64,000 nt of DNA from Fusobacterium massiliense. GTDB lineage: Bacteria > Fusobacteriota > Fusobacteriia > Fusobacteriales > Fusobacteriaceae. The stretch covers positions 620,001 to 684,000 of the forward strand of contig NZ_LT608327.1 of assembly GCF_900095705.1 (NCBI RefSeq). The letters are read 5' to 3'. Position 1 is the stretch's first letter. The number at the start of each line of letters is the position of its first letter. A model generated the notes under the pieces. It searched no databases. It saw only the letters and a program-made list of their open reading frames with translations, and was not told the origin of the DNA. Both the position numbers and the translations under genes were made by a program. Below, piece after piece: positions 17,001 through 26,040 of this stretch.

Positions 17001-20000
17001 GTTTCTATATCTTTTACATCTTTTCTTGCTCCATAAGTAATATTTCCATTATTTATTTCAATATTACCATGTTTGAAATTTGTTGCTGTTATTTCTGCAC
17101 CCTTATTAAGAGTTACATTATCTCCTAATACTAGATTAGATTTAGCATTTGTTAAATCTTTTTCTTTTAACTTACTTTCTGATTTTCCATATCCAACAGA
17201 AAGTCCTCCACTTCCTATACTTCCACTAAATCCTTTTTTACTTTCTTCATAGGAATATGTGCTATTTAAAGCTATTGAATCTGTTGTTAATTTACCTAAA
17301 ACTTGTGAATTATCTCCCAATATTAAATTAGAACCTACAACATCAATATCTTTTGTGATTATTCCTTGATTCTTTACATAAAGATTGCTCGCTGAATTTT
17401 CTTCATCGTGAACTTTTTCTTTTTTAGATTTTGAACTCAAGAATCCTTTTTGTTTACTTCTACTTTCTCTATCCTCTGAATCAACTTCAGATTTTACTAG
17501 AACTTTTGCATCAATTAAAGCATTATCTGCTATTACTGTTGAACCTAAAATATTTAAATTATCAGCAGAAATACTTAGATTTTCAGTTTCTAATTGAGAG
17601 CCTACATTTCTTACAAAAGCATAGGAATTAAAGTTATTATCATCTTTTCCAAACTTTTGCTCTCCACTTAATTTTAAGCCTTCAATATTTACATTAATAG
17701 CTTCTATATTTGTATTTATAGCTCTAGTTATAGCTGCTATACTTGAATAATTTTTTGCAAAAATATTTAAGTTGTTTGCGCTTATTTCTGAAATATTTTC
17801 TAGCTCCGTATGTCTTGTTCTGTTAAGTTCTCCAAAATTGTAATTAAAGCCTTTTATTGTAGTTCTATTAAAAATGTTTTCATTTGAAATTAAATTTAAA
17901 TTATTTCTCGCAAATATTTTCGAACCTTGATTTATTATACTATTTTTCCCTATTAACTCAACATCAAAACCTTTTATTTCTGCTTGGCTATTTCCTATAC
18001 TTTTATTTAAGATCTCATCTGCTTCTAAATATGTTTTTCCACTTCCACCAATAATTCCTGCATTATCAATTTTATTAGCAACTATTGTTGTTTTTTCTAT
18101 TCCAGCTATTCTATTTTTCCCACTAGAGTTAATATTATTTAAAGTATCTTTTGATAAGTAAACTCTTGGCGCTAAAACATTTAAATCATTTACTTTTTGA
18201 TACTCATACCAAAGTATATCTCTTTCTAAATTAGCTATCTGTTCTCTTGTTAAAGGACTTCCAATAGTTAAATTTTGTTTTTTGCTTTCAATTTCTGCAT
18301 TATCAATTAATTCTTTCATTGAAAATGCTTTTCCATTTAAAAATCTTGTTCCAAGTTTTTCAAATAAGGTTTTTTCTACTAATTGATTTTCATAGAAAGC
18401 ATCTCCAAGTCTTCTAACATTGTCCCACTTATCTTTATACCCTATTTTATCTAAGAAATAATCACTTCCATAGTAATTACTTTTAGAAATATATTTAAGT
18501 CTCGTTTCTAAAATATATTTTGATGTAGGATTTGTATTTTCAACAAATAGAGCTGATGGAATATTTGATATTGGTTCAATTTTCCCAGTATTTATTATAT
18601 TTTGAATCTCAGACATATTACTAACAACTTCAATTTCTCTATTTATATTCTTGTCAGTAATTTTTAATTCGTTATTTATAATAGAATTACCTTGAGCAAC
18701 AGTTTCTTTTTTCATTTCAGGAATAATGACAGGTTTATTTTCTCTTTTTCTTCCATTAGCTTCATCTATTGCTTGAACAACTTCATTTTTTACTTTTATA
18801 TCTAGAGATTTACCCTCAATTACACTTGGTTGACCTGTTACATAACCATATCTTCCTATGTATATTCTTTCATAAGGAACTCTTACTCTAATACCATCAT
18901 CTAAATAAGTGTAGTTCCTTTTTTCTACACTTCTTTCTTTTCTTCCATTTGGGAAAGTATACTCATAAACATAATCGTTTTGAAAATCTCTTACATAAGT
19001 TGTTGTATTATTTGCCTCATGATAAGGATGAAAAGGATCTACAAGACTAAAGCCCTCAAAACTTTCACTTAATCCTAAAACTTCTTCTCCTGTTTTTACT
19101 TTTATTTTGCCTCCAGAAGTACTTACAAGATTTTCTAATTTATCTGCATTGATGGTTACAATTTCTTTTGTAGAAATTATTGAATCTTTATTCAAAATAT
19201 TTTTAGCCTCAATATCAATATTATTATTAGCTAAAATTTTTCCATGATGTGTTTTCGCTTGATTTATTAGTCTTTCTTTTAAAGCAATTTTAGGTGTTTT
19301 TGAACTTCCGGTTTTTATGGTATTATTTTCTCCTAAAAAACCTCTCATATAGTCCGGGTATTTAGAAAATAAGTAAGATGGGTAAATATGATTTACCATA
19401 ATATTTTTTAATTTATCAAAATGTCTTTCTTGACCTTCTCTAGCCTCATCTCTTGCTCTTCCACCACTACTAATACTTTCCCCATGAAAGTCTGAACTTT
19501 CTCTATTTCTTTTCCACAAATTATTTACTTCATCTAAAGTTAAATAATCCACATCCCAAGTTTCATAAAAACTTTCATAACTATTGTAATCATCTACTTT
19601 TCCAATGTTCTCTACAATATCAGATTTAATTCTTAGCTTATTTTCTGCTTGAATAGTTCCAATATTATTTGTTAATTTCTTACTTTCAATGAAAATATTA
19701 TTTGCTAATATTTCGCCCTCTTGGTTTTCAATAATATTTCCTGTTATATCTAAATTCTTACCGGCATAAATTGTTTTAGCCTTTTGATTTTCTATTTTTC
19801 CTAAAGAATTTATTTTCAAATCATTTTCACTTGCAAGTAAGTCTTTATTTACCAAATCTTTAGTTTTAATATCTACATTAGTCCCACTAAGTATAGCTTT
19901 ATTTTCTATTTTTTCATTAGCTTTTAATTTTAGATCTTGAGCTGATAAATCTTTTTTGTTTGTAAAATTCCTACTATCTATTGAAATTAAATTCTTTCCT

Positions 20001-22057
20001 GTTGTTTCTCCATCATTTACAACATCTTTAGCTTTTATTGTAAGGCTATTTTCTCCGTGTAATTTTGAAACTAAATTTACATCTTGACTTGTTGTTAAGA
20101 TTACATCTGTTCCTGTAATTTCTCCAGTATTTGAGAATTTTTTTAAATCTTTCATTTCAATATTATTTGAAGCTATCTTTCCTGTATTTGCCAAATCTGT
20201 TTCATTTAACTTTATTTCTTTATTTGAAACTATTTCACCGGAATTTTTTAACTCATTATTATTTGCTTCAATTTTATTTAATGCCTTAATATTTTTTGTA
20301 TTAGTTAATTTATTCGTTGTTAGAACTATATTATTTAAAGCTAGTAAATCGCCTGTATTTTCAACTGTATTTACATTAGCAACTATATTATCAGCTTTAA
20401 TTAATGAATTATTTCCATTGTTTTTTAATTCATTTCCAATAATATTTAGATTTCCTGTTTCAATAGTATTTTCATTTATTACAGAACCTTTAGTTGTAAT
20501 ATTTTTAGCATGAACAATCCCTTTATTTTCTATAGCTCCTGAACTTATATCATCTTTAACAAAAATATTTTTTGTATTTTTTAGACTTCCAGCTATGTCT
20601 AATTTTCCTTCGGTTGCAAGTAATCCCTCATTTGTTAAATTTCCTACTACAATATTTTCTTTAGCTAATAATTTTTTTGTTGTTTTTGTATCTTTAGCTG
20701 TAAAACTTCCAGCAGTTACTATCTCTCCAGTATTTTCAGCATTCCCTGTAATCTTTATATTTCCACTAGCTTGAATATCTTTAGTATTATTTAATTTCCC
20801 ATTTATATTAAGTGTAGAACTTGTCCCAACTACTCCAGAATTTTCTAAATTCTTAACTGAAATATCGCTAACTGCAACTAATTTATTTGTTGTTTTTACA
20901 TTATCTGCTGTAAATTTTGAATTAGTAAGAATTTCTCCTGTACTATTTACATTATTAGCCTTTATATCTTTTAATGTAGCTATATTTCCAGTATTTATTA
21001 AATCTTTAGTTTCTAAAAATTCTTTAGTATATATATTGGCTGAATTTTCTACATTACCTTTTAATACTATTTCTTTTTCAGCTTGAGTTTTATCTCCAGC
21101 AAGTTTAATCTCTTGAGCATCTATTTTAATATTGTCTTGTGATAGTCCAGAATTAGTTTGTTCATATTCTTTGGCTTTAATATCTATTCCATTTCCTTGA
21201 ACATTTTTAACTTTTACCTTACCCTCAGCCGTTATTTCTAAATTTTGTTTTAATGCAAAAATTCCCCCCATATTAAGTAGAGAATTTTTGTCAGTCAGAT
21301 GGATTTTAATTTGATTGGCATACATACTTCCTGCTCCAATCATATCTCCACTGATAACTAGGGTTCCACCTTTTTTATCTTTGTTTTTAATATGTTCTTC
21401 CATATCAAAAGTATGTTCGCCAGTTACTAAATCTAATTTTTCTCCAGCAACTAATTTACCTTGTATTTCTAGTAATTTAGATAACATTTGAGATTTATCT
21501 GTACTACTTAAATCAAAACCTTTATCTCCAATTAGAATTTTCCCTTTTTCAATATCAAAATCTTTAACATTACCATCAACAAAATTTACTTTTCCTGTTG
21601 TTGCTGTGAAGTTTTTGATATTGATAGTTCCTGCTCCATTTAAGTAAATTCCATTTTCATTACTTAAAATCACATTTAATTTTTCTCTACTTAAAGCTTC
21701 AATATATCCTTCTATATCGGATCTATTCGCTCCGTTTACTTGAATAACTGCAAGATTTGCTGCTTGGTGTGGTCCTAGATTGGGATTTGAATTAATTAGT
21801 CCAGCTAGATGAGATCTTCCGACATTGTCAGCATTATTAAGAACTTGTCCTTCTTTACCGACATTGTATTCCAAAAAATTATTTACACTAACGCCTCTAT
21901 GATTAGGAGTAGCAATATTTACTATTGGAATACCTGTTTGAGATTTATCTAAACTTGTATTTTGATTTGAATTTGGATCTAAAACTAGATTAGCAGAAAA
22001 AATATTCCAACTCAGCAGAAACTGAAAAAATATTGCAATGATTTTTTTGTTTTTCAT
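14036..22057 (-). CDS. CdiA/FhaB-like exoprotein with barnase-type C-terminal RNase
   Basis: This giant secreted protein (2673 aa) is the TpsA partner of a two-partner secretion system. Residues 1-21 are a signal peptide, and about 22-290 the TPS domain (hemagglutination-activity family, with LINSNPNLGPHQAANLAV). Filamentous-hemagglutinin repeats run to about 820, a non-repetitive aromatic-rich segment from about 820 to 1315, and further repeats to about 1900. A pretoxin region (GQLRSTVAGEIAY, DSEVTAD near 2265-2310) precedes a variable tail. Residues 2580-2673 align with barnase from NYITKAQAKVLGW through APGKAIGGDIF and RILYSSDGLIY to DHYKT; Glu2629, Arg2649 and His2664 match the catalytic residues Glu73, Arg87 and His102, while Arg83 is Lys2644. 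It is 15 bp downstream of tpsB and 153 bp upstream of the barstar gene. Likely contact-dependent RNase delivery. Confidence 0.92.
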   Translation of the reverse strand: MKNKKIIAIFFQFLLSWNIFSANLVLDPNSNQNTSLDKSQTGIPIVNIATPNHRGVSVNNFLEYNVGKEGQVLNNADNVGRSHLAGLINSNPNLGPHQAANLAVIQVNGANRSDIEGYIEALSREKLNVILSNENGIYLNGAGTINIKNFTATTGKVNFVDGNVKDFDIEKGKILIGDKGFDLSSTDKSQMLSKLLEIQGKLVAGEKLDLVTGEHTFDMEEHIKNKDKKGGTLVISGDMIGAGSMYANQIKIHLTDKNSLLNMGGIFALKQNLEITAEGKVKVKNVQGNGIDIKAKEYEQTNSGLSQDNIKIDAQEIKLAGDKTQAEKEIVLKGNVENSANIYTKEFLETKDLINTGNIATLKDIKANNVNSTGEILTNSKFTADNVKTTNKLVAVSDISVKNLENSGVVGTSSTLNINGKLNNTKDIQASGNIKITGNAENTGEIVTAGSFTAKDTKTTKKLLAKENIVVGNLTNEGLLATEGKLDIAGSLKNTKNIFVKDDISSGAIENKGIVHAKNITTKGSVINENTIETGNLNIIGNELKNNGNNSLIKADNIVANVNTVENTGDLLALNNIVLTTNKLTNTKNIKALNKIEANNNELKNSGEIVSNKEIKLNETDLANTGKIASNNIEMKDLKKFSNTGEITGTDVILTTSQDVNLVSKLHGENSLTIKAKDVVNDGETTGKNLISIDSRNFTNKKDLSAQDLKLKANEKIENKAILSGTNVDIKTKDLVNKDLLASENDLKINSLGKIENQKAKTIYAGKNLDITGNIIENQEGEILANNIFIESKKLTNNIGTIQAENKLRIKSDIVENIGKVDDYNSYESFYETWDVDYLTLDEVNNLWKRNRESSDFHGESISSGGRARDEAREGQERHFDKLKNIMVNHIYPSYLFSKYPDYMRGFLGENNTIKTGSSKTPKIALKERLINQAKTHHGKILANNNIDIEAKNILNKDSIISTKEIVTINADKLENLVSTSGGKIKVKTGEEVLGLSESFEGFSLVDPFHPYHEANNTTTYVRDFQNDYVYEYTFPNGRKERSVEKRNYTYLDDGIRVRVPYERIYIGRYGYVTGQPSVIEGKSLDIKVKNEVVQAIDEANGRKRENKPVIIPEMKKETVAQGNSIINNELKITDKNINREIEVVSNMSEIQNIINTGKIEPISNIPSALFVENTNPTSKYILETRLKYISKSNYYGSDYFLDKIGYKDKWDNVRRLGDAFYENQLVEKTLFEKLGTRFLNGKAFSMKELIDNAEIESKKQNLTIGSPLTREQIANLERDILWYEYQKVNDLNVLAPRVYLSKDTLNNINSSGKNRIAGIEKTTIVANKIDNAGIIGGSGKTYLEADEILNKSIGNSQAEIKGFDVELIGKNSIINQGSKIFARNNLNLISNENIFNRTTIKGFNYNFGELNRTRHTELENISEISANNLNIFAKNYSSIAAITRAINTNIEAINVNIEGLKLSGEQKFGKDDNNFNSYAFVRNVGSQLETENLSISADNLNILGSTVIADNALIDAKVLVKSEVDSEDRESRSKQKGFLSSKSKKEKVHDEENSASNLYVKNQGIITKDIDVVGSNLILGDNSQVLGKLTTDSIALNSTYSYEESKKGFSGSIGSGGLSVGYGKSESKLKEKDLTNAKSNLVLGDNVTLNKGAEITATNFKHGNIEINNGNITYGARKDVKDIETSSKSSGINLSVRIKSPALDRAKQGIDSFNQMKSGDILGGIASTTNTVTGLVQGLSSNITKKDGSKATLKDIKDGDFKVNNNFYANVGVNLGFNKASSKSNSHSERAVVTTIKGKDENSSITYNTVKNVEYVGTQAQDTKLIYNNVENINKTAVELNNSYSSTGKSSGISAGVTINYNNGFQTEGNGVSISASQSKMNSNGTTYQNGRFVNVDEVHNNTKNMTLSGFNQEGGKVTGNIENLTIESKQNTSTTKGSTKGGSLSVSANGLPSGSVNYSQTNGERRVVDNASTFIIGDGSDLKVDKVENTASAIGTSENGKLSIDEYVGHNLENVDKLKTVGGSVGVSTSGITSIGVNYSDRKQEGITKNTVIGNVEIGKSSGDEINRDLDTMTEITEDRDFKTDINIESQTINYIKNPEKFKEDLQIALIEGKATGRTVVKTIDNMINGNKSQDIGDAERRSLIEIKEAIVRVQTAPAMDIIAKGKLERKEVQKELGVEIEKFDPNDPTLSEKVKERIDELKAEGKEIVAFYDKVTKKIFINQNAKDEEVRASIAREYKIKEDLKLGRGKENNKGQLRSTVAGEIAYDEIKDRLKKGDKNPISASSFDVAKMDKDSEVTADLADKDVEAQYFNTLKYIEAMSNGAWKKNPKILKEMRGDKGKIEDFIFRPDFHVKSIHLIYAESKEGKKKIAIADPIVDSLNKNNSDREYYKRIDGIKKEVVIESNPRAKSYGYHLKKSLDEIGNVSLHLLEAGDKFFNSDMKGAVSEGFATVNSLFKSATLGFGSKLGDEAGRVGKGSTQYGTKEEVEGKQEFIRGSVESATDIVVIPMVMKTVGAGISKGKEIYTNYKLNNSLKELNYPAHNVTNYARLKEQYRVSELANDAVDSITKTGRLPNNYITKAQAKVLGWSEGKALNNYAPGKAIGGDIFNNSTGILAIKNGRIWYEADVGINYIMSRSNFKNPGYRILYSSDGLIYGTYDHYKTVFPILP
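15356..16509 (-). repeat. 1.15-kb direct repeat, copy inside the full-length exoprotein gene
   Basis: It pairs with 10767-11920 (offset 4589 bp, no indels seen). Downstream of it the two proteins share only short islands such as GQLRSTVAGEIAY and then diverge completely, as expected where toxin tails are exchanged. Confidence 0.9.
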
Positions 22058-22072
22058 TTTACTTTCCTCTCT

Positions 22073-23872
22073 TTAAAATTTTATCTTCAATGCGCTAGCA
22101 AAATATATTTCGTGATTTTTAGGTTTCAAATAGCTTGAATGTTTATGAGCTCTTCCATAACCAAAATCTATGTCTAAATATTTTGCGCTATATCTCATTC
22201 CTATTTGTATTCCTGTCGCATAGCCTGTTCCATACTTTGATTTATCTCTGTTATTTTCTATAGCTCCGTATGAATAAGATAAATATGGGCTTAAAGTTCC
22301 TAAATTTTTAGGAATTTTTATATTATATGCTAACTCTGTTCCTATATCTATTGCTTTATCTCCCATTAAATTATCACTTCTGTGATATCCTGGGACACTT
22401 CCTATTCCACCTATTGTTTGTCTTTCTGACGAATAAAGCACATCAGATGAATATGAAGCTTGTATATTTGTTCTTGAAATTAAGTTATGTGTTAAAGGTT
22501 TGTAATACATGGCTAAAAAATTATATTTTTTGAATTGAGCTTTTGGTGTTTTATCTGTTTTGTTTTTATCTATCTCAGCTCCAAAATTTTTAAGTCCTTT
22601 TTCATATTGAAATCCCAAACTTAAAATTCCTTTTTTTATAGCTGTTGTGTAGTTTAATCCTATACTCGCAATAGATAATCTTCTATTTATCAATGTTGCT
22701 TCTTCTAAATAGTTTTCATTGTGCTTAGTTTTTATTCCAGCTTCAATGCTAAGTTTACTTTGTTTATTTCTCCAAATTATTTTTTCTATGTCAAAACCTA
22801 CTGTGTTGTTAATTGATTGCATGTCGTATATTGTATTAAAAGCATAAAAACTACTATCTTTTACACTTTTACTTGTTGAGAATTTGAAATTGTAATCTTT
22901 GTATCTTAATATATATCTAAAATTATACATATCAAGCTGTCTTTTATATGGTAGCACATCTCCTTTACTTGGGTCATATCCAGGAGGTCCTATTGGTAAT
23001 ATTCCTCCGGCTGGAAGTGTATCTGAACTTTGTTTCCAGCTTCTATCTGGATTTTTCTTGTGAACAGTCATATATGAAAAAAATAGATTATCACCAATTC
23101 CTAATGGACTGTCAATATTTAATGATATTCCTCCTCTCCAAAAGGCATTTTGATAATCTTCTCCATAGTTATTTGTATTTAATGAAAGAGTAAATTTTTC
23201 TTTCATTTCATTATTAACTTTAATTATCCAATAATTAGGCTTAGTTCCTTCAACTATATCAACTGACACATTATTTGCTCCTAAAGAATTAAAATTCTCA
23301 ACAGCTGTATCAATTTTTGTATTATCTAAAACATCTCCATTTTTTAAAGGAAACATAAAAAACTTTTTTAATTTATCAAGATTAGTTTCATCATTAAGAA
23401 CTATATTTTCAACTCTACCAACAATAAAATCTATCTTTAAAAGCCCAGCTAATACATCGCTATTATCAGAAATTTTAGCATAACTTGTTACATAGCCTTT
23501 AGAAATTAATTGATTAGTTAATTCAGAAAGTAAATTTTCTAAATCATTAGAGTTTAAATTTTTATTAATATATTTTTTTACAATTTTTTCTTCTAGCAAG
23601 TCATTTAAAAGATTTTCAGAGTCAGATATTTCTATTTTTGAAATATGATATTTAAGTGTATTCATTTTTTCTTCGTTCAAAATATTTTTATTTAATTTTT
23701 CAATTTCTTCGGAAGAAAAATTTAAGATTTCAGAATTTTTTAGATTTCTTTCATTAATTCTATTTTCTTGTTCAAAATTTCGAACATCTCTTTCAATAAG
23801 TCTATCTAAATTTTCCGTGGCAAAAGAAAAAGAACTAAGTAAAACCATCAAAAAAGAAATTAATATCTTCAT
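22073..23872 (-). CDS. TpsB/CdiB-type outer-membrane transporter
   Basis: This ShlB/FhaC/CdiB-family porin exports the exoprotein across the outer membrane. It has a signal peptide (MKILISFLMVLLSSFSFA), a POTRA-like periplasmic region (about 95-220, with ISKGYVTSYAKISD) and a C-terminal 16-strand barrel. Its conserved motif reads GGIGSVPGYHRSDNL, with VPGY in place of the usual VRGY, and it ends in an aromatic-containing strand (YFASALKIKF). Start choice: a GTG at 23881 is in frame but abuts the AAGGAGG at 23883-23889; the ATG at 23872, 10 bp from it, is preferred. It is the first gene of the CDI-like operon. Confidence 0.92.
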   Translation of the reverse strand: MKILISFLMVLLSSFSFATENLDRLIERDVRNFEQENRINERNLKNSEILNFSSEEIEKLNKNILNEEKMNTLKYHISKIEISDSENLLNDLLEEKIVKKYINKNLNSNDLENLLSELTNQLISKGYVTSYAKISDNSDVLAGLLKIDFIVGRVENIVLNDETNLDKLKKFFMFPLKNGDVLDNTKIDTAVENFNSLGANNVSVDIVEGTKPNYWIIKVNNEMKEKFTLSLNTNNYGEDYQNAFWRGGISLNIDSPLGIGDNLFFSYMTVHKKNPDRSWKQSSDTLPAGGILPIGPPGYDPSKGDVLPYKRQLDMYNFRYILRYKDYNFKFSTSKSVKDSSFYAFNTIYDMQSINNTVGFDIEKIIWRNKQSKLSIEAGIKTKHNENYLEEATLINRRLSIASIGLNYTTAIKKGILSLGFQYEKGLKNFGAEIDKNKTDKTPKAQFKKYNFLAMYYKPLTHNLISRTNIQASYSSDVLYSSERQTIGGIGSVPGYHRSDNLMGDKAIDIGTELAYNIKIPKNLGTLSPYLSYSYGAIENNRDKSKYGTGYATGIQIGMRYSAKYLDIDFGYGRAHKHSSYLKPKNHEIYFASALKIKF

Positions 23873-23881
23873 TATTTTCAC

Positions 23882-23890
23882 ACCTCCTTG
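23882..23890 (-). promoter_or_regulatory. strong ribosome binding site of the tpsB gene
   Basis: CAAGGAGGT on the minus strand is almost fully complementary to the 16S rRNA tail. Its position favours the ATG at 23872 over the GTG at 23881. Confidence 0.7.
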
Positions 23891-23906
23891 TAATTTAATC
23901 TTGTTC

Positions 23907-23936
23907 AGTATACTACACTTTTTTTATACTTGTCAA
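23907..23936 (-). promoter_or_regulatory. promoter of the CDI-like operon
   Basis: On the minus strand TTGACA (23936-23931) and TATACT (23912-23907) are separated by 18 bp, 35 bases ahead of the tpsB start. No operator-like palindrome is evident. Confidence 0.75.
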
Positions 23937-24214
23937 GAGATTTTTTATTTTTTCTTTCTCCTCCTAAATTCTAATAGTAAGTATCACACTAATAAATCTC
24001 TTTAGTAAGTTCTTCATTAGAACTAATTCTCACTATTTAATTTTATACTTTCCTATTGAGAAATAAAAAAGCTGTTGTAATTTAATGATAAAATTATCAA
24101 TTTACAACAGCTCACTGCAAACATTTAAGTCTAATTTTGATGAACTCAAAGCCTTATGGCTTCTAGATTTTAAAAAAGCAAGTGCTTTAAAAAATTTTTT
24201 TCAAGAAGTGAACC
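23937..24214. other. intergenic region between the CDI-like operon and pepF
   Basis: Besides the tpsB promoter this stretch contains a copy of the A/T-rich motif (24036-24066), the inverted repeat at 24068-24112 and about 100 bases (24113-24214) with a 33-codon minus-strand open frame that has no start. Nothing else is recognised. Confidence 0.6.
24068..24112 (-). terminator. hairpin downstream of pepF
   Basis: AGCTGTTGTAA / TTACAACAGCT form an 11-bp stem with an AT-rich, itself partly palindromic loop (ATGATAAAATTATCA), followed on the minus strand by TTTTTT. It is the likely terminator of the uraA-luxS-pepF operon. Confidence 0.65.
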
Positions 24215-26017
24215 CTATATTAATTTTATTTTTTTTAATTCTTCCTCTAAAATATCTAGTAACCTATCAAATTCTTTTGCAACCGAAATAAAAGCTTCTT
24301 TGTTTGATAAATCTACTCCAGCTAACTTTAATTGTTCCATTGGATGATTATTTCCACCAGATTTTAAAAGTTTTAAATATCTTTCTCTACTATCAGGATT
24401 TTTCTTTAAATTTTCATACAATTTAGCTGATGAAGCAAAAGAAGTTGAATATTGATAAACATAAAACGGTGAATTGAAAAAATGTGGTATTCTTGACCAA
24501 ATTATTTTTTGTAATTCATCTATAACAACTGTGTCTCCAAAATACTTTTTAAATAAAGTTTCCATTATTCCATCTAAAATATCTGGTGTTATAGCTTTTC
24601 CTTCTTCAATTAATTTATGTGCTTCATATTCATAGTTAGCAAATAAAGTTTGAATATAATAAGTTCCAACTATATTTCCTAAAGATTGTTCTAATAAAGC
24701 TATTTTTTCAAGACTATCATCAGAATTTTCTAACATATAATCCAAAAGCAATCTTTCATTAAAAGTTGAAGCAACTTCCGCTACAAAAATTGTATAATCA
24801 GCTGTAGGATAAGGTTGATTTTCACTAGATAACATACTATGTAATGTATGTCCTAGTTCATGAGCTAATGTGAATACATCATCCATAGTTTCTTGATAAT
24901 TTAAAAGCATATAAGGGTGTACATCATAAATATTTAATGAATATGCTCCACTTCTTTTATTCTTAGTTTCAAACACATCTAGCCAACCTTCACTTATGGC
25001 TTTTTTTAATTTTTCTTGATAATCTTTTCCTAAAGGTTCAACAGAATTTAAAACCATATTTTTAGCAGTATCATAATCAAATGTCTTATTATAATCAACA
25101 ATATTTATACTATTATCATAGTAATGATATTCTTTTAATTTTAATGCTTTTTTTCTAAGCTCTATATACCTTTTTAATGGAGCTACATTTTCTTGACTTG
25201 CCTCCAAAAGTGATAAAAATACTTCTCTTGGAACATTTTTATTCTCTAAAGCAACATCTAAACAAGACTCATAATTTCTAGCTCTTGAAGAAGCTACATT
25301 CTTTTGAACAATGGCTCTATAAATTGCAGCAAAAGTATTTTTACTATTTTCATAACTTTTATACAAAGCTTCAAAAGCTAATCTTCTATCGTCTTGATTT
25401 CTATTTGTAGATAATATTTTTGAGTAAACTCCATTTGAAACTGCAAGTTCCTCTCCAGTTGAAAGTTTAACAGTATTCCATTTGATATCAGATATTGAAA
25501 GTTCTGCATAAATATCTGAACTTGACCCCATAAATTGCCCATAATGTGAAAGCAATTGTTCTTTATCTTCTGATAGAATATGCTTTCTCAATCTATACAT
25601 TTCACTTATAGGAAATTCTCTTATTTTTAAAATTGGATATTTTTCTATCCATTCTTTCATAGTTTCTTCTGAAACTTCTAAAAGCTCAGGTGCTATCCAA
25701 GCTGTATCTACTGCATAATCAGTATAAGCCATTTCAATTTCTTGCATTTTTACAGAAGCTATTTCATCTGTTGAATCTAAGTCTTTCAACATATATGGAT
25801 ATAAATATAGTTTGTCCAACACTCTAGAAATTTCTTCTATTTTTTCTTCTAATTCAATATAAGCTTCTGCTTTTTTCTTTGCTTGACCTTTAAACTTTGG
25901 AATTTCTTTCACAAGTTCTTTAAATCTTTTTAAGTCTTTATCCCATTCGTCCCAAGATAAATAAATATCCTTTAAATTCCATTTATATTTATCTTCAATT
26001 AAATTTCTATCTTTCAT
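24215..26017 (-). CDS. pepF: oligoendopeptidase F
   Basis: This M3-family zinc metallopeptidase cleaves short cytoplasmic peptides of about 7-17 residues. The 600 residues match the full PepF length. The zinc motif HELGH is at 386-390 (LAHELGHTLHSM), with the third ligand in the downstream FVAEVASTFNE helix. The C-terminal helical part (SPFYVYQYSTSFASSA) is typical. It is the last gene of the thioesterase-uraA-luxS-pepF cluster and starts 23 bp after luxS, in keeping with peptide-fermenting metabolism. Confidence 0.96.
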   Translation of the reverse strand: MKDRNLIEDKYKWNLKDIYLSWDEWDKDLKRFKELVKEIPKFKGQAKKKAEAYIELEEKIEEISRVLDKLYLYPYMLKDLDSTDEIASVKMQEIEMAYTDYAVDTAWIAPELLEVSEETMKEWIEKYPILKIREFPISEMYRLRKHILSEDKEQLLSHYGQFMGSSSDIYAELSISDIKWNTVKLSTGEELAVSNGVYSKILSTNRNQDDRRLAFEALYKSYENSKNTFAAIYRAIVQKNVASSRARNYESCLDVALENKNVPREVFLSLLEASQENVAPLKRYIELRKKALKLKEYHYYDNSINIVDYNKTFDYDTAKNMVLNSVEPLGKDYQEKLKKAISEGWLDVFETKNKRSGAYSLNIYDVHPYMLLNYQETMDDVFTLAHELGHTLHSMLSSENQPYPTADYTIFVAEVASTFNERLLLDYMLENSDDSLEKIALLEQSLGNIVGTYYIQTLFANYEYEAHKLIEEGKAITPDILDGIMETLFKKYFGDTVVIDELQKIIWSRIPHFFNSPFYVYQYSTSFASSAKLYENLKKNPDSRERYLKLLKSGGNNHPMEQLKLAGVDLSNKEAFISVAKEFDRLLDILEEELKKIKLI

Positions 26018-26040
26018 ATTTTCCTCTTTCTAAAATCTAA

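Noticed and set aside
24113-24214. 33-codon minus-strand frame (KALAFLKSRSHKALSSSKLDL) downstream of pepF
   Set aside because: It has no start codon or ribosome binding site and no recognised homologue by eye; it may be IS debris but there is too little to call.
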